DNA of 64,000 nucleotides from Paraglomus occultum (GCA_910592205.1 CAJVPJ010000030.1:1-64000), one strand, 5' to 3'. Positions 1-13,443 are shown, counted from the first letter of the stretch. Notes: generated by a model not told the origin, from the letters alone. Made by a program: numbers and translations.

Positions 1-1058
1 TTCCACTTTCGGTTTTACCCTTCAGCAGTAACAAACTTATTTTTTCCGCCTGGAGGAAGAGTTGTTTATATAATGAAATTTATATCACTATTCAAACTCA
101 TCACTTCTGTATTCCATTTCCCTCTCAGATGTCTACTCGCGAACTGTCACTATTTATGATCAAGTGACCAAGTTGGTGTTCGAATCTAAGTTATACAAAT
201 GAATCACAAAATACATGCGTTTCACCAACTTGTCACCCGATCCAAAATATTCGGGGTGGAATTTTTGACCAATCAAATAATTCCGTGGTAGACAGCGAAA
301 TCGGCCGTTTACAGTACTCACTAATACAAAGTTTAAGCTGTTTTAATCTTTTACACATAGTGTAAATTAAGCGAATAAAAAGGCGGACTATTACTACTGG
401 GATGAGGGCGTATATCTATCTATTACTATCGCGGTTAGTGATTGAATAGTTTTTGTATAGTATAGGGATCCAGGGAATGCCTGGTTCCAATTGCAAGTCT
501 ATGAGTATAATGATAGTAGACAGTCAAGAAACATGGTGTGGGATTGTGTCCAAATGCCCTTGTGATAAAGGCATTCCAGAGTGAGGAAATGGTTGTGATT
601 GCATGGAGCAAAGAAACCAGAGTTGTTGTGTGGAAAAGTCTGTATGGGGAAGGTTGTGGATTTGGTTCCGCATGCAAAAATCAGGTGGTAGGTGGACTGT
701 ATCCCGCAGTGATTGTGTAATGTGGCATTGGTGGAATAGGCGCATGGTACTGTGTTCTTATTAGGGCACCATGGACAATTGATGTTGTCTGGAGCTACAT
801 ACTACAGTGGCTATTATAATTACTATGGGTCGTCCATTCCGTATAATAATGACCGATTGTATATCATCGATCACAAAATCACGCGATTGTCATGACCGAG
901 ACAAATATGGGTTAGCGTAGATTTATTGGTTCATTGCACAAGGATAAATCGACGCGATGATTTGTATATTCAACACTTCGTTCCGGCTTACGCCGAGGCG
1001 AAAGAATAAATTGGCACAAATCGTTATCTTTAGAAAACATCCGCATCTTGTATAAACA
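1..1058. other. AT-rich spacer, no gene seen
   Basis: Short open frames occur on both strands around 435-745, but they overlap each other, show no recognisable motif and have no splice-supported extension. I see nothing else here that I can name. Confidence 0.6.
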
Positions 1059-1172
1059 ATGTCAGACGCACAATCGAAAATCGATTCGTTGCAAGAATTA
1101 AATTCTCAATTCATTGCCACAATTAGAAAGGAGAACGCTGAAGTCAAGGCCAAATATGATGAGGCTATGTGA
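1059..1172 (+). pseudogene. Relic of a coiled-coil family gene (37 codons)
   Basis: An ATG at 1059 opens 37 codons ending in TGA at 1170-1172. The peptide begins MSDAQSKIDSLQELNSQ and continues with a Glu/Lys-rich stretch (RKENAEVKAKYDEAM), a typical amphipathic coiled-coil beginning. The opening resembles, from memory, the start of a coiled-coil protein family that is abundant in Rhizophagus. It stops abruptly, and the DNA after the stop does not resume any open frame, so I read it as a truncated gene copy. It could instead be the first exon of a decayed gene. Assignment to the family is inference. Confidence 0.4.
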
Positions 1173-4100
1173 TAGAATGTCAAAATAGCAGTAAACAGTC
1201 TCATCCTTTAGCAAATATGAACTTTGAAAAAAATGGTATTCATAGACCGAGATGACTATAGACAGGGAATGATCATGCTATGCAAATTGGCAGAGGAGGA
1301 AGTGTGGCTATAGATCGAGTATTATATGATGTGACTATAATGAAGGAATTTTAATTTTGCTCATTTTTACTCACAATGATTTCTTTACGAGTCAACAATT
1401 TCTCTTTCTGACCTGTATTAGCGAGATTAAAATACCAGCGTGCCAGCATTTTTCGGTAAAATAGGGAAAGTTTGCGCACGTTGCAAAACAATATTATGTT
1501 CAACTCTAACGAATAAGCAGAAATAATATACATACGTAATATTACAAAATTTAGTCGAAGAACAAATGTAATAACAGTAAATTATATTTCGTCAAACGTG
1601 GGCAATTTAATACATTTATATTTTTTTTTACTTTTTTTTTATTTGCCATACTAAACATTAACAGTTAAATTGTAGTTTACTTACTTCGATATTATTTAAA
1701 CGCTAATTGTTTAGCAAATTTTTATGTTTTCTTTAACTGACGCAATTTGTCTTCAAGCCTGACTCTCAACCAAATATGAATATAACGTAATTTCAACTTT
1801 CATAGACAATAAACAGTTTATACGTGTACGTATTTGTTGTTTTTTTTGTAGGCATACTTTTAATTAAACAGTAGTAGTTGTGATAATAGGTACAGATAAA
1901 CTCAGGCATTTTATCACAATATTATGGTTGTGTCTCAGTTTAAAACCTATCTCAGTTCAGAACCAGTCACTCAGTCCAGAAACTCAGTTGTCTCATTCCA
2001 GAACCGAGACAGGCTCCCAATTGAGGTACAACATTAACAAAATTTTTTGTTATTTTCCCTCTAAACCCGTTTTAATAAAAGCATACCTCGAAAAATCAAA
2101 GCTCAGGTACTAATAGGCATGACAAGTTGTACTAACATTGTATCATATTTAAAGTTGAAGGAGATTGATACTTTTGTCCAGGAAATGCGTATATAACAAA
2201 AGTTTTCTAACGTGCAATTTGTTAGAAAGAACAGTACTACCGCATGGAAATTTCTCGCACGGAAAGCACCGTTTGTATTTAATTTTTACGACCAGACGTC
2301 ATATATGAATCTGCGGTAGACTCCATCTTCTTTTTACACGTGCAATAGTGGACGCACAGCCGATTTACTGGCATAAATCGGTTGACACCGTAATGTAAAC
2401 GTAGTGCTATATCAATTATATTTCCACAAATACATGTCTTCTTTCCGTCAACAAGAACAGCGCGTGAGAAGGGGTTTGCTGCTAAGGAGTTGGTAATATT
2501 TCTCTTCTTCTTTAAAAAAACAAGTTCTTATTATTACTAATAGTTAAAGCTAAAAGGTTCTGCGACCAATTGTTGAACAAAGTAGAAACCTCTAAGTTGT
2601 TATAATTTGATTTTCTGTCATATTGGGTCGTTCAAAGCACATTTTGTCTTTCAGGGTAGCACTTACAGATTTGATACAGTGTCTCATTACTATTACGCAA
2701 CTGTTTATAACGGCATTAACCGAAGACCTCGTGGAAAACTCTACCGAAAAAAGTTAATTGGATCAGCGGCGCTTTTATATGGTCCGAATACTTTCTCGTC
2801 ATGTGAATATTATGCAAGGGTTTTAGGCTTTCAGCGAATGGATAAAAGATATCCCTCTTTCCCCCTCCTCTCCATAGCTGAATTTGAATATAAAATCTGC
2901 AAGGGGTACAAGTATCGATAAATTAGTTTCTACAGAAATAAACTAGTCTTTACTGAGAATGAAACCATATTTGGCTCTTACGAAATATTGAGACGAGTGA
3001 ACCATCATAATGGTGAACACAGAAATTGTATCAATTTGCGTTTGCACCACTCATCGTTCCGTTCGCTATCGGAAGTTATTAGATTGTTATGAAACAATGA
3101 AGAAGACAAAACTTTTGACGTTAAATGTGGTTATTATCGCAAAGAATAATATTCAATCGGAATGCGTCCGAATGATATTGTGTTTTTCAAAAAGTGAAGA
3201 AGCATTCGAACTGTGAGACAACGATTTATAAGAGATATACCACAGAAAGTCAAGCGTTTATTAAAAGACGAGATTGGGAACCTGTAAATATTGTCAATGC
3301 ATAATATTGTCCGTCTCGTACACTTCGGGGGAAGTAGTCGGATGTCCCAACCCCAAACAAACCAAGGAAATATTGACCTAAAGAGGTGAAATAAAGAAGG
3401 GACACAAAATTGTATTTGCCCTGTTTTAAAACTGACAATGTTAAACAATCGTAAACTATTATCATCACCAATCAATAAAGCGGTCATATTAACGATAATG
3501 ACGTTATTCTTCTTTTGCCCAGACTTTTCAACAAAGAATACAGTGTTACAATAGGTTCACACGCAATCGCGGATCATGCTCGTGCCTGATCTGCCGGTCT
3601 ACAATTTGTAATGGTAAATAATGGTCAGTGAGCTTAATTATGGTCTAGCACTACGTCATACAACATATCAGATTGTATCGATTATCCACTACTAATACTC
3701 AATGTTTATTGTAACATGTGTTCGGTTTATTAATTATCTTTTTCCTTCCAGGGCGAAAACACTTGCGGTAACATTAGTAATCAAGTTTGCTTCAATTATC
3801 CAATAGAGAAATGTGAATGGGAAAGAGAACATTATATGGGGGTTGTGCTCCTTTTGCTGGGTCTAGATTCTTGGTAAACGAGTCGCCAATAGCTAGAGTG
3901 TAGTGTCAGAAACACTGAAATGTGTTTGTCACAGCGCAGGATATGAATTTCTTAAAATACATCTTTAATGCATATTAATAACCATTATTACAGGCCTTTC
4001 GCTTTTCCCATTGTAGGAAATGAGGTCATTCGGAAAGTTTGTTTGTACATTATGTATTGTACGTTATTATGGAACGAATGACTGGCAGTTAAACTTTTAA

Positions 4101-5918
4101 CCAGCCACAGCAGTAGCCACTGCTTTCACGATGAGTTCATTGTAAGAACAGAGACTCGTACCGCATAACTTGGTGCGTCATAGATCATTGATCGATATAT
4201 AAGTGATTTCCAAAAAAAAAAGTTGTAAAACGTTACGGTCGTACGTTTTCAAAGGGGTTCAGGAGCTATTACTATAGTTTTATTTTTCTATTTTCGCCAT
4301 GCAGAGAGCATTTGAATGCGTAAGATGAATTGTCTATATCCACAGACGATTGGTTGGTTGGTTATGTGGGCTATTCAACCCTTTTTAATCTTATTTTTAT
4401 ATCTAATTTTTTTCTGCATTTGATAAAACCTCCAATAGCAATACTATGTAATGTAAGTAATCGGCACAAATCCCTATTAGTTTTACCTCATTTATTATTT
4501 TATCATACTCTTTCGAAAGATGAACTAATAACATTGCAATTATTCTTGTAAAGACCTATTTCTGATTTCTATTCTTAAAAATATTGTTCTATCCGGTAGG
4601 TACATCAATCTATCATGAAACATGACTCTGCACAATAAATTAAATACATAGAATTGAGAGCACATAAACCCAAAACGGTTGTTTTGAGATATACATAACC
4701 CATTCATCATAACCGTTTGTTATGTCAACCCAAATATATAACTATGACTATGTCGATATTTCATATCAAAAACATTTCCCTCTTCCAACGCTAATGCTCT
4801 GAATATCCTCTCCCTTCCCCTAACTCTTAACATATAATGTACTCCTGGACGCACGTCCCTTTTCTCGAGGGTAGGCAATCGAAAAATTTCCGAACATGCC
4901 ACGAGACGATCGGAATGGTTGGCCAAGATTTGCATCAAAAGACTTGCATAGCATGACAAAAAAGTCATAAATACAATTGTTGACGCCAATGCATATATGC
5001 ATCCTAAACAGAACAAAGGAATAACAATTAATTGGAACTAAGAATACATTTATGTGTGTATATAGCCCGGAGATACGAGGCCGATGATATGTAAGCATGT
5101 ATGGTCGGGGAGTACAAATTAGTAGTATTAAATATGCAAGAACTAGTAATATTCTCCAGTGTTGAATAGAAAGTGAGAGTGGAAAAAACACATAGACTAT
5201 TAATAGCCGTTTATCATAACTTAATAACCAAGAATAGAATTAATACGTTCATTCGAACGCTTTCTATTTTTTTTTCATGCCACCAGAAGTGGCCAAGAGA
5301 CAATTACGAAATATATTTGGAATCGAGGATTATTATTATTGTTCAGGGAAGCGTAGTAGGTCATGTTTTATGATCCATATAAATATCCTCGCCGCAGTTT
5401 ATGTAACACATAAAGGTCAATCATCAACGGCAAATTCCAAGTATAGTATTTGAAGATATTTTACACTGACCTTTCACCCTATTTGAATCACTGTTGCGGA
5501 TTTTCCCCCTCCGATCTGTCGATCGTAATCTTTACCCAATAACAAGATTATTAACTATCATTACGCTGCAAGGTAAATCCACATTGACATTAATGAAATA
5601 GATATTAGATCTTGATGTTTTCAAACTCCGATAACAATAATGTGACGTCATATTAATTCTAGAAAGTTGACATAATAATCCAAGTCATATCAAGTCCGAA
5701 ACAATTATACGTTGTGCATGTAATATAATTCTGTGTATATACATACTGTATATAAATATGAGTAATTGACTATTATAGACGTTCACACTTTACTATAGTT
5801 AAATGTATTACGTTATGTTGTGTTGTAATACCTGAAATTATATAAAGATGAGAGGGGGTAGACCGAGAAAAATTTATCCTTCATATATCGACATTCACTT
5901 CACTTTCAAATTCATACG
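1173..5918. other. Long spacer with repeat fragments
   Basis: About 4.7 kb of AT-rich DNA. Open frames such as 2607-2921 (+), 3010-3216 (+) and 4720-5191 (-) have no recognisable domain and no matching splice structure. Two short motifs recur elsewhere in the window: a CTCAGTTCAGAA-type stretch at 1951-1992 (again near 57724) and TACTTTTGTCCAGG at 2169-2182 (again at 16322). These suggest old dispersed repeats rather than genes. Confidence 0.5.
5838..5847 (+). promoter_or_regulatory. TATA box of the HMG-box gene
   Basis: TTATATAAAG lies about 72 bases upstream of the ATG at 5919. A similar TATATAAAG sits upstream of the other HMG-box gene (61644-61652, minus strand). Position and sequence fit a TATA element; no transcription start was measured. 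Confidence 0.5.
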
Positions 5919-6548
5919 ATGTCGAACCGCGTCAATCTTGAATTAGTGGACTCTTACATCTCTCTTTTGAATAGGAATCACATATTTCCTCCTCATATTA
6001 ATAATCCAAAAGAGCTGGTCCCTGATGTCACTGGTAACCGAAGGCCGCCTCGTCCACTCAATTCATTTTTAATATTAAGAAAAAACGTTGCAGAAGAAAT
6101 TCGCCGGTTTATTGACCGTCCTAACATGCGTGTAATCAGCAAAGTGAGCTCAGTTTTGTGGTCAGCGTCTACAAAAGAAGAAAAAGACATTTATTATCGT
6201 TTGGCGCAAGACGTCAACAAATTACATGCTATCAAATATCCAAACTTTCGTTATACTCTACCAAGAAGGCAACTCTCCTTTCGACCTTATCCTAATCCAA
6301 CTCCTTTGCCCTTGCCAGAGAGTGAATTTATACCAAGACCATCATCTACACCAACTTTTGTGCCGGTCGGAATTACGCGTGAGCTGATGACACCTCCTCC
6401 CTCCCCACCAAATGCGCTTGTACCATCTGGAGAACTACCCACTGATTATATTCCTGTAAATCTTTTTGAACCAGAAACCTTTACAATTATGGGTTTGGAT
6501 GGTAAATTATATCAATGTGTTCCCGTAAACATTACTCAAATGTATTGA
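5919..6548 (+). CDS. MATA-HMG-type HMG-box protein (209 aa)
   Basis: A single uninterrupted frame of 209 codons. Residues about 42-112 form an HMG box: a basic, proline-rich entry (RPPRPLNSFLILRKN), a second helix around RVISKVSSVLWSAS, and a long third helix with EKDIYYRLAQDVNKLHAIKYPNFRY. The invariant-type Trp (W81) and the closing YPNFRY are present. This arrangement matches the fungal MATA-HMG group, sequence-specific DNA-binding proteins linked to mating-type control in many fungi and strongly amplified in arbuscular mycorrhizal fungi. The C-terminal half is Pro-rich (about 120-180) and ends with a conserved-looking hydrophobic segment, possibly a transactivation region. The ATG is the first in frame and follows a TATA box. 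It has no intron, unlike nearly every neighbour. The family is well supported; target genes and a mating role are not. Confidence 0.85.
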   Translation: MSNRVNLELVDSYISLLNRNHIFPPHINNPKELVPDVTGNRRPPRPLNSFLILRKNVAEEIRRFIDRPNMRVISKVSSVLWSASTKEEKDIYYRLAQDVNKLHAIKYPNFRYTLPRRQLSFRPYPNPTPLPLPESEFIPRPSSTPTFVPVGITRELMTPPPSPPNALVPSGELPTDYIPVNLFEPETFTIMGLDGKLYQCVPVNITQMY

Positions 6549-7261
6549 AGGAAATACACCATCGGAATAGAATTCACCACAGGTTATTAACTTTCATCCA
6601 TTATCACTTAATAATCACCCTCGTTTTCTACTCACCAGTTATAACAGATAGAATTATTAGTACTTACTCTCTTTCTTTGTTTAATTCTAACATTTTCATT
6701 GCTGTCTATAGATATTTTCGTCTTCGTAATGTCAGGGAACCACGCATCAACACTTATATTTTTATAATTCACTTGCGTAGAGGTTTCGGTTGTTTTTTTC
6801 TCCTACGTTTAAGCTTTCTTTCTATGTTAAGGGTTTTTTTATGATTTTATGAGAATGGGGGATGGGTAATATTCTGTTGTTTGGACAAGGATTATAATGT
6901 CGTCAAAAATTATCGTTAAACTAGTTCAAAATGAAAGACGTAAATATTGCAGACGTAAATATTGTATACGTACATTAGCCTACTCTTCGACTATGAAATG
7001 TAGATATCTAAATAAATTTAAACGCAATTTTTGATATACTGGACATACATGTTAGTATTGACCAATCACATTAAACATTCACCCACATTTTAAACTATCT
7101 GTATCTCGAACACATGGGTAATCATTATTACTAAAGATTGTTTTTATAGTTGCTGTTATTGGTTATTAAATCATGACAATTTTAAACCAATTAAACTTAC
7201 TTGTATCATAATTATTTGACACTTGGCAAGAGCGTTGGGTCGAGATTGACGCAAAGCAAGT
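6549..7261. other. Spacer between HMG gene and C2 gene
   Basis: This holds the 3' flank of the HMG-box gene and the promoter of the C2-domain gene. An open frame at 6515-6844 is low-complexity T-rich DNA without a motif. Nothing else is apparent. Confidence 0.5.
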
Positions 7262-8988
7262 ATGCAAGAGAAAATTCAAGTCACTGTAGGTAAGCAGATG
7301 AGTGAAGAAACAGGCTGACAAGAAGGAAAGAACTGCTTCCGAACACTCTCACTAACGTCATCTCTTCACAATATAGTCGAGGGTAATAATTTGAAAGGCA
7401 GCGATGTAATTGGTATGTATGCTTGAAATATCAGTTGAGCAAACCTCTATTTAAACTGACCGCTGAAGAACAATATCATCACTCTTATAGGCAAGTCTGA
7501 CCCTTATGTATGCTTGTCGCTCGATAGACAGAATAGACAGAGAACTCGTACTCTTCAAGGTGCTGGACAGAATGCTTACTGGAATCAATCTATAGAACTG
7601 TAAGTCAATTGTCAGGGTTGCATATATGGGAACATTTATCTATGTGATTTGAACGCCACGAATGTCATTTTGTCACTTCATCGATACTGATCCATTTTCT
7701 ATCGATCGCCAGTTATGCCAACCCTGGACAAAATCAACTCTTTATCGAAGTGTACAACGAAAACATTGGAGTCGATCAGTTCATTGGTAATATACAAGGT
7801 TTGATCTTCAGTTGATCTTTGACTAGTGTGTTAACGTCTAGTCTCTTGCTCTCCACGATTGCAGGCGACGCAATATTACAACTGCCTCAGGCACCTCACC
7901 AAGACCAATGGGTTCAAATTCATCATAATGGAAGTCCCGCTGGTAATATTCATTTGATCATCAACAAGGTACGGAAGGGAGCATCAAGCGAGATGTCGTA
8001 TACTACGAGTTGGACATGACAATAACAACGCATGGCGCGTGTTTTCTCTCCACGTCAATTTTTTTAGAGTCAAGGACATGGCTACCAAACTCCTATTCAA
8101 CAACCTCAAGCATATCCATCGTATCCTTCATACGGTGAACAACCACCACGATACGACGGACCTCCAGCTGGATTTCCATATCAACCTCCTGCTGCTGGAC
8201 ATGGATCAGCTCCTCCACCGCCAGTACCGGCAGGTCCACCTGGATACGGGCAACCGCCATCAGCACCACTTGGGTTCGCGCAACCACCACCAGCAGCACC
8301 TGGATACGGGCAACCGCCGCCAGCACCGCTTGGATTTGCGCAACCGCCACAAGGACCACCTGGGTACGCGCAGCCACCAGCACCATCAGGATATCCGAAC
8401 CCTTATATGCCGCAGGGAGTTATTGGACACGATGCTCATTCGAAAGACAAAAAGGACAAGGGAAGTCATGCTGCTGCTGGGCATGCCCAACCACCATCGG
8501 GGTATCCGAACCCTTATATGCCGCAGGGAGTTGTTGGACACGATGCGCATTCGAAAGACAAAAAGGACAAGAAGGGGAGTCATGCTGTTGCTGGGCATGC
8601 CCAACCACCATCGGGGTATCCGAACCCTTATATGCCGCAGGGAGTTGTTGGACACGATGCTCATTCGAAGGACAATAGTCATGCTGCTGCTGGGCATGCA
8701 CAACCACACCCACCACCACCGGGATATTCTGCTTATGGTGAGGCAGCTTCATATATGGGCGGGCAAGCTCAGGGTGGGTATGGGCATGGTGCAGTGACTG
8801 GGCATGGTGCAGTGACTGGGCATGGTGCAGTGACTGGACACGATCCTCATGCGAAGAATAGCCATGAGAAAGACAAACACAAGGACAAAGATAAACATAA
8901 GGACAAGGATAAGCATAAGGGAGATAAACATAAAGGCGACAAGGAGAAGGATAAACATAAAGACAAGAAGAAGGATAAGAAGAAATAG
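7262..8988 (+). CDS. C2-domain protein with Pro/Gly/His-rich repeat tail (423 aa)
   Basis: Six exons: 7262-7289, 7377-7412, 7491-7599, 7713-7786, 7865-7968 and 8068-8988, all with GT-AG borders and matching phases (1272 nt). Residues 1 to about 115 form a C2 domain, a membrane- or phospholipid-binding beta-sandwich often regulated by calcium. Visible are the first strand (QEKIQVTVVEGNNLKG), the calcium-loop motif GKSDPYV, then NAYWNQSIEL and a second Asp-containing loop (IGVDQFIGDA). The rest is disordered: Tyr/Gln/Pro-rich GYGQPP/GFAQPP units, three copies of a 37-38 residue unit (8386 to about 8715) containing GYPNPYMPQGV-GHDAHSKD, three GHGAVT hexapeptides (8782-8835), and a Lys/Asp/His tail (HKDKDKHKD...). 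C2 proteins with Pro/Gly-rich tails are known in fungi and plants; the job here is unknown. Membrane recruitment with a sticky or cation-binding tail is inference. Confidence 0.88.
8386..8715 (+). repeat. Three in-frame 111-114 bp tandem repeats
   Basis: Units start at 8386, 8497 and 8611, each opening with codons for SGYPNPYMPQG. Unit one is 111 nt, unit two 114 nt, and unit three is degenerate after HSKD. They lie wholly inside the last exon of the C2 gene and keep the frame, so copy number can change protein length without disrupting it. Confidence 0.9.
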
Positions 8989-11900
8989 TTTATCTTTTGA
9001 GTATGGATCCATACACGTATTAAATTTGCAATCATTATTTATTAAACAGATTCATAGCTAGCAGAATTATTTAATAAATTTAATAGTCCCAGTAATTATT
9101 AAACGAGACCTCTACTCGAATGATTTATTGAGAATAAAAGAGTTGACTATAAGCCCCATTCTCCTTTTACAAGGATCGTGGGTAATTGCGAAACAACTGC
9201 TGACCTTCTCGTTCGTTGATTGTATTTACTTGACAAATTCTGATAAAGCTTACCAAATACGCGTCTAATTTAACCGAAATTGGCAAATGTGTCACTCTAG
9301 ATGATTCTGCCTTGCTAAATTTCAATGTATCTCATAAAATTTATAAGTCGTTGTAAAATTCTTCTAAACTTTTTTTAACAGACTCGTACATAATAACTGT
9401 CCACCTCATTGTGCTCCCAAAATTGGACTTGCATGAATGCAAGGGCTTTGACCAATAGAAGATGCAGCCGCAACAATCCGAGAAACATGCATATGTAACA
9501 CAAGCACTATGTGGCGTATTTTTTCGCGATTGTTAAGAAGAATGATAGTTCGAGGCATAAGGATTAATTATTACATTTTATTAAATTATAAATCCACATA
9601 AATATTTATTAACTTTTAGCAATACGCTTCGGGTACGTCACCCTGAAAATAGACAAGGAACTGCTATCATTCATATGACCAACCAGGATAGAGTCTGTGT
9701 AAACTGTTTGTTTATTGTTTCAGTCGGGTTAGCACAACGAATCGAACAATCTTGACTATTACAGATAATACGTTGACAGCAAACCAAAATAAAGTTACAT
9801 CAGAATTTCTACGATATGAAGTATGACATATCATGCGTTGTTATCGATTATCGGAGTTGTTGGTCGGTTATGGTATTTTTCATAAAAAATATTATTTCTT
9901 TTTGCATAGAATTCAAGTCGTGAACGCATCCACTACGACTATAATTACTCTACTAAGGTAAACAATAAACATGCGTGTGATGTACATTGGCGTAAAATTA
10001 AGTTTCGTTTTTTTTTATGTTTATAGAAGGTGTTGAACTTATTGGTAATTGAGGAAGAACAAGTAACCGAAAACAAACATGCCGTAGTAATATATTTAAT
10101 GTATATACCGGTATAATTATTTTACATGATTATAGAAAAGTACATCAAATCTGGGTAATAAAAAGACAAGCAAACAAGATACATTCACAGCCACAGCTTG
10201 ATAATAACTTACACAAGCCATTGTGCAGTTTAACTTTTACAACAGTTTGTTTATGTAACCAATAATGATTATTGATAACAAGCCATATTATCATCCGTTG
10301 TGCAATCTTATCTGCATAGATCATAACTCTGTGACGTATTTATGAATGCACATATCACAACATATCAGTTATCGTCATTGTTGATTAGTTATAACTACGA
10401 TAAACGTTAACCATCGGATAATCAGTACTGATTTAAATATAACACAACTTTTGTCTTGAGCCGATATCTACATTTTTAAACCGGTTGCGTTCATTCACCG
10501 GTGTAACAATACTTGCATATCAGGTTGTACAATCAAAGGCGCAACCCAAATTGAATCAGAATAATTTAGTAATGTATGAATGAGCATCCCCAATGTAACA
10601 ATTAGTATTATTGCTAGCGAAAGCATCTGAGCAAACCCATAGAACTATCCAACAGGTTTCCCCCCTTTTCCCCCCTGAGAGTCTATCATACTGCTGGGGA
10701 AATTAATATAGCTAAAACTATCACATATGACGTAACGAAATCATTTCGGTATAGCGTTGTAACCGTTAAACTTATCACATACAGATAAAGAAATCACTTT
10801 AGGGATCAATCTCCGCAGCCGTTTATTCTCCATATCCATTCTGTCCGTTGACAAAACCATTCTTGTAAATTAGAGTTTAACTGATCGGTCGTTACATGAT
10901 ATTATTAATTGTATGCGGCTCAATGTTTTAAAGAGAACAGGAAGAACAGAGATAACAAACTGCGTCGTTTCCTGTTATGGAAAGTAAATAACAAGTAAGT
11001 ATTCATAGATAAACGTCTGATCAGTTGATACGTGCGGAAAAAAGAGAATCTTGATCAGTGGTGAATGTCCACTCATACTAGATGACACAGATGCACAAAC
11101 CTTGTACAGTTTCCAAAATCAAATACCTGCGCATATTTGATATTAATCTGTCCTATTAAAATGATTGCATTGCGAAATCCGGTTTATGTGGTAATAATAA
11201 TAGCAAAAGAAAAAAAAAACTTTTTCGCTGAAACGTTTCATGACATTTGAGGCGGCATTGCATGTTTCCGTTAGATCCAATCATATACGTGATACACACG
11301 GAAAGAGAATGCATCATTCACAATCATATTTATTACAGGTTTCTTTCTACGATGTATGATCTACATAATATTTACATCATCTTCTGAGAATGCTGCAATT
11401 ATTCTATATTAATTGCCCGATACGGTAATCAAAGTAGATTAAAAAAACGCGTATATTTATTCAACGGGGTTGCAAGGCCGGCTGCTTTGTAATTGGTTTA
11501 TAAAAAAATTGAGACATAAATACTAGTGTCCACTGTCTGGATAACAGCACCGTACAGCACACTCCCTGTTTGTACAATATCACGCAAAAGGTTTACGGTT
11601 TATTATTATTATATATTTAATTAATAGAAATAATTTAAACCTACATAATTTTTGTAATTGTAACATAATATATCAGCAACTAACAGCGCTTTGAACCTTG
11701 TTTTACTTTTTCGCCTCGATACAGACTCTTATTCTCTTATATGGTTTCTTACGCGTAATTGTTTCTTCTTCTCTTCCAACTCTGATCAAAAAAGATTGAT
11801 AATTGTAGCAGAAATTCACTTATGCTTGGTAGGTTTTTTTGATGCTTTTGGTGTAATGGTTAGAAAAATTATTATTTCGGAATGAACAGTTTCTATCAAA

Positions 11901-13443
11901 AGTAATGTTTAAGGTATTTGCAAAGTTGGTAAATTTATGCAAATATTTACTAATAAAACCATATTTTTAATGTTAAATCTGCCACAAGCCAAGAGATACA
12001 GAATCTGCAAGCCCAGTTGGCGCCGACCATCTAGAGCTCATTAAAAACAGGGGTGTGCGGGGCGCAAGGCAGAACATACTCACCTTAGAGTTTACAAGAA
12101 CTAAAATAACCCTATATGGTAATGCGAACTGCACAATCCCACGTGTCCAAAAAGTATTCATACTAATTCCATCGCCGGTGGAAAACTACCGTATACTGCC
12201 GTGAATAAGCACCCACCCCTCAGAATCTGGTCATGTATATGAGTAAAAGAGGAACAAGACATTACTTTGGTAGTGTTGGAACAGAACAGTGTAAGGGTTT
12301 TATGTGCCTTATTAACAATTTTGTTCATTAAATCTAAGCCAAAGTAGTGTTTTTATATAAATAGCTTTAGTTTAGAAACTTTTTCAAATAATTCGGTAAA
12401 ATTTAATGTTGGTTTTCAACAGAGAAGTTTTAACACGCTTGACTGCTTCTCTACTCTAAAGGTTAATGTTTTGGAAGCTAAATTTTGGGTAAGCAGTAAA
12501 CTACTGTCATTAAGATAGCTTTTAATAATTGTTTTATATATTTGGACAGTTTTAGCAATTATTTTTTGCTACTTATTCTAGAGATGTCAAATTTAAAATT
12601 CTAAAAAATAGTTTATATGGTTTAATGCTGGCTTGCAATTACCATACAAACACGCATTTTCCAAAATTATAATAGTAATGCGCTGGCGTTTAATGCCTTG
12701 CATCAATTCTGCAAACATTTTTGCCTAATTTTTACAAATTTTCGAGTAATATAACATTGGGCGCTTTTGCATTTGGTTAATGGTGTAGTAGAGTTTAGAT
12801 TTTAATAACTTTTATCTATGTTTTTCTTAATTCTTCTTGTGTCTTTTTATAGAATACAAAGTGTTCCCAAAAATGAATGGCATTGAATTGATATAGATCA
12901 AACGAAAGGGCATGATCAACCGATCACTATGGGAGGTAATGATTATATTTCGCCGACAGGTCATTTTATCGACAATCATTTCACCGACAGTCACTTTACA
13001 GACAATGATTTGCTTGTCGGTGAACTGGCCAGTTTTTTTTTATTCTACACTTCAACCATCTCAGACTTTATCTTAAAATTTCATAATGCTTGACGATATT
13101 TATTTTTTATGGCTTTCATCAGACTGAACTGAAACACTTATCGGTGATTGATTTTCGGGAAAACCATCGTAAAATGTAAATTTCCGGTTTGTATATGTAA
13201 TGCCCGTTTGAGGACCATGGATGAGATGTAAATACGGGTTTTACATGACATTTACATACGACAAAAGCAAGAATTGATTGCCTAATTCTAGCCTAACGCA
13301 ATCCATGAAGGAAGAGAACGTTGTAATGAAGGTCAAAGTCATGCCCATGTCCCTGTTCGGCCGCAACAAATTTAGCATCAAACCCAAGACACCTTAGTTG
13401 ACCCCACTAAACGGCGGTGATTACGGAAATCATAGTCTAATAC
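8989..13443. other. Long spacer with degenerate repeats
   Basis: About 4.5 kb with no credible gene. Frames at 11691-11885 (+) and 11973-12161 (-) lack motifs. A stretch at 11990-12230 is more GC-rich and contains a GTGAATAAGCACCC motif (12187-12219) that recurs at 46005-46035. A run of 15-bp units containing CCGACA lies at 12947-13022. A 23-codon frame at 13326-13397 is too short to support. Confidence 0.5.
12947..13022. repeat. Degenerate 15-16 bp tandem repeat (ATTTCNCCGACAGTC-like)
   Basis: Four to five imperfect units in a row: ATTTCGCCGACAGGTC, ATTTTATCGACAATC, ATTTCACCGACAGTC and ACTTTACAGACAATG, then a partly inverted unit containing TTGTCGGTG. The pattern is direct sequence evidence of a decayed minisatellite or an element end. 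Confidence 0.7.

Noticed and set aside
435-745. Overlapping frames on both strands, 60-80 codons
   Set aside because: Overlapping frames with no motif, signal peptide or splice extension; expected by chance.
2607-2921. 104-codon + frame with Tyr/Arg-rich text
   Set aside because: No domain recognised and no neighbouring exon in phase; composition follows local DNA.
8093-9061. Many long frames on both strands over the C2 gene tail
   Set aside because: They are shadows of the repetitive last exon of the C2 gene.
13326-13397. 23-codon frame starting MKVKVMPMSLFGRNKFSIKP
   Set aside because: Too short and unsupported; no conserved motif.
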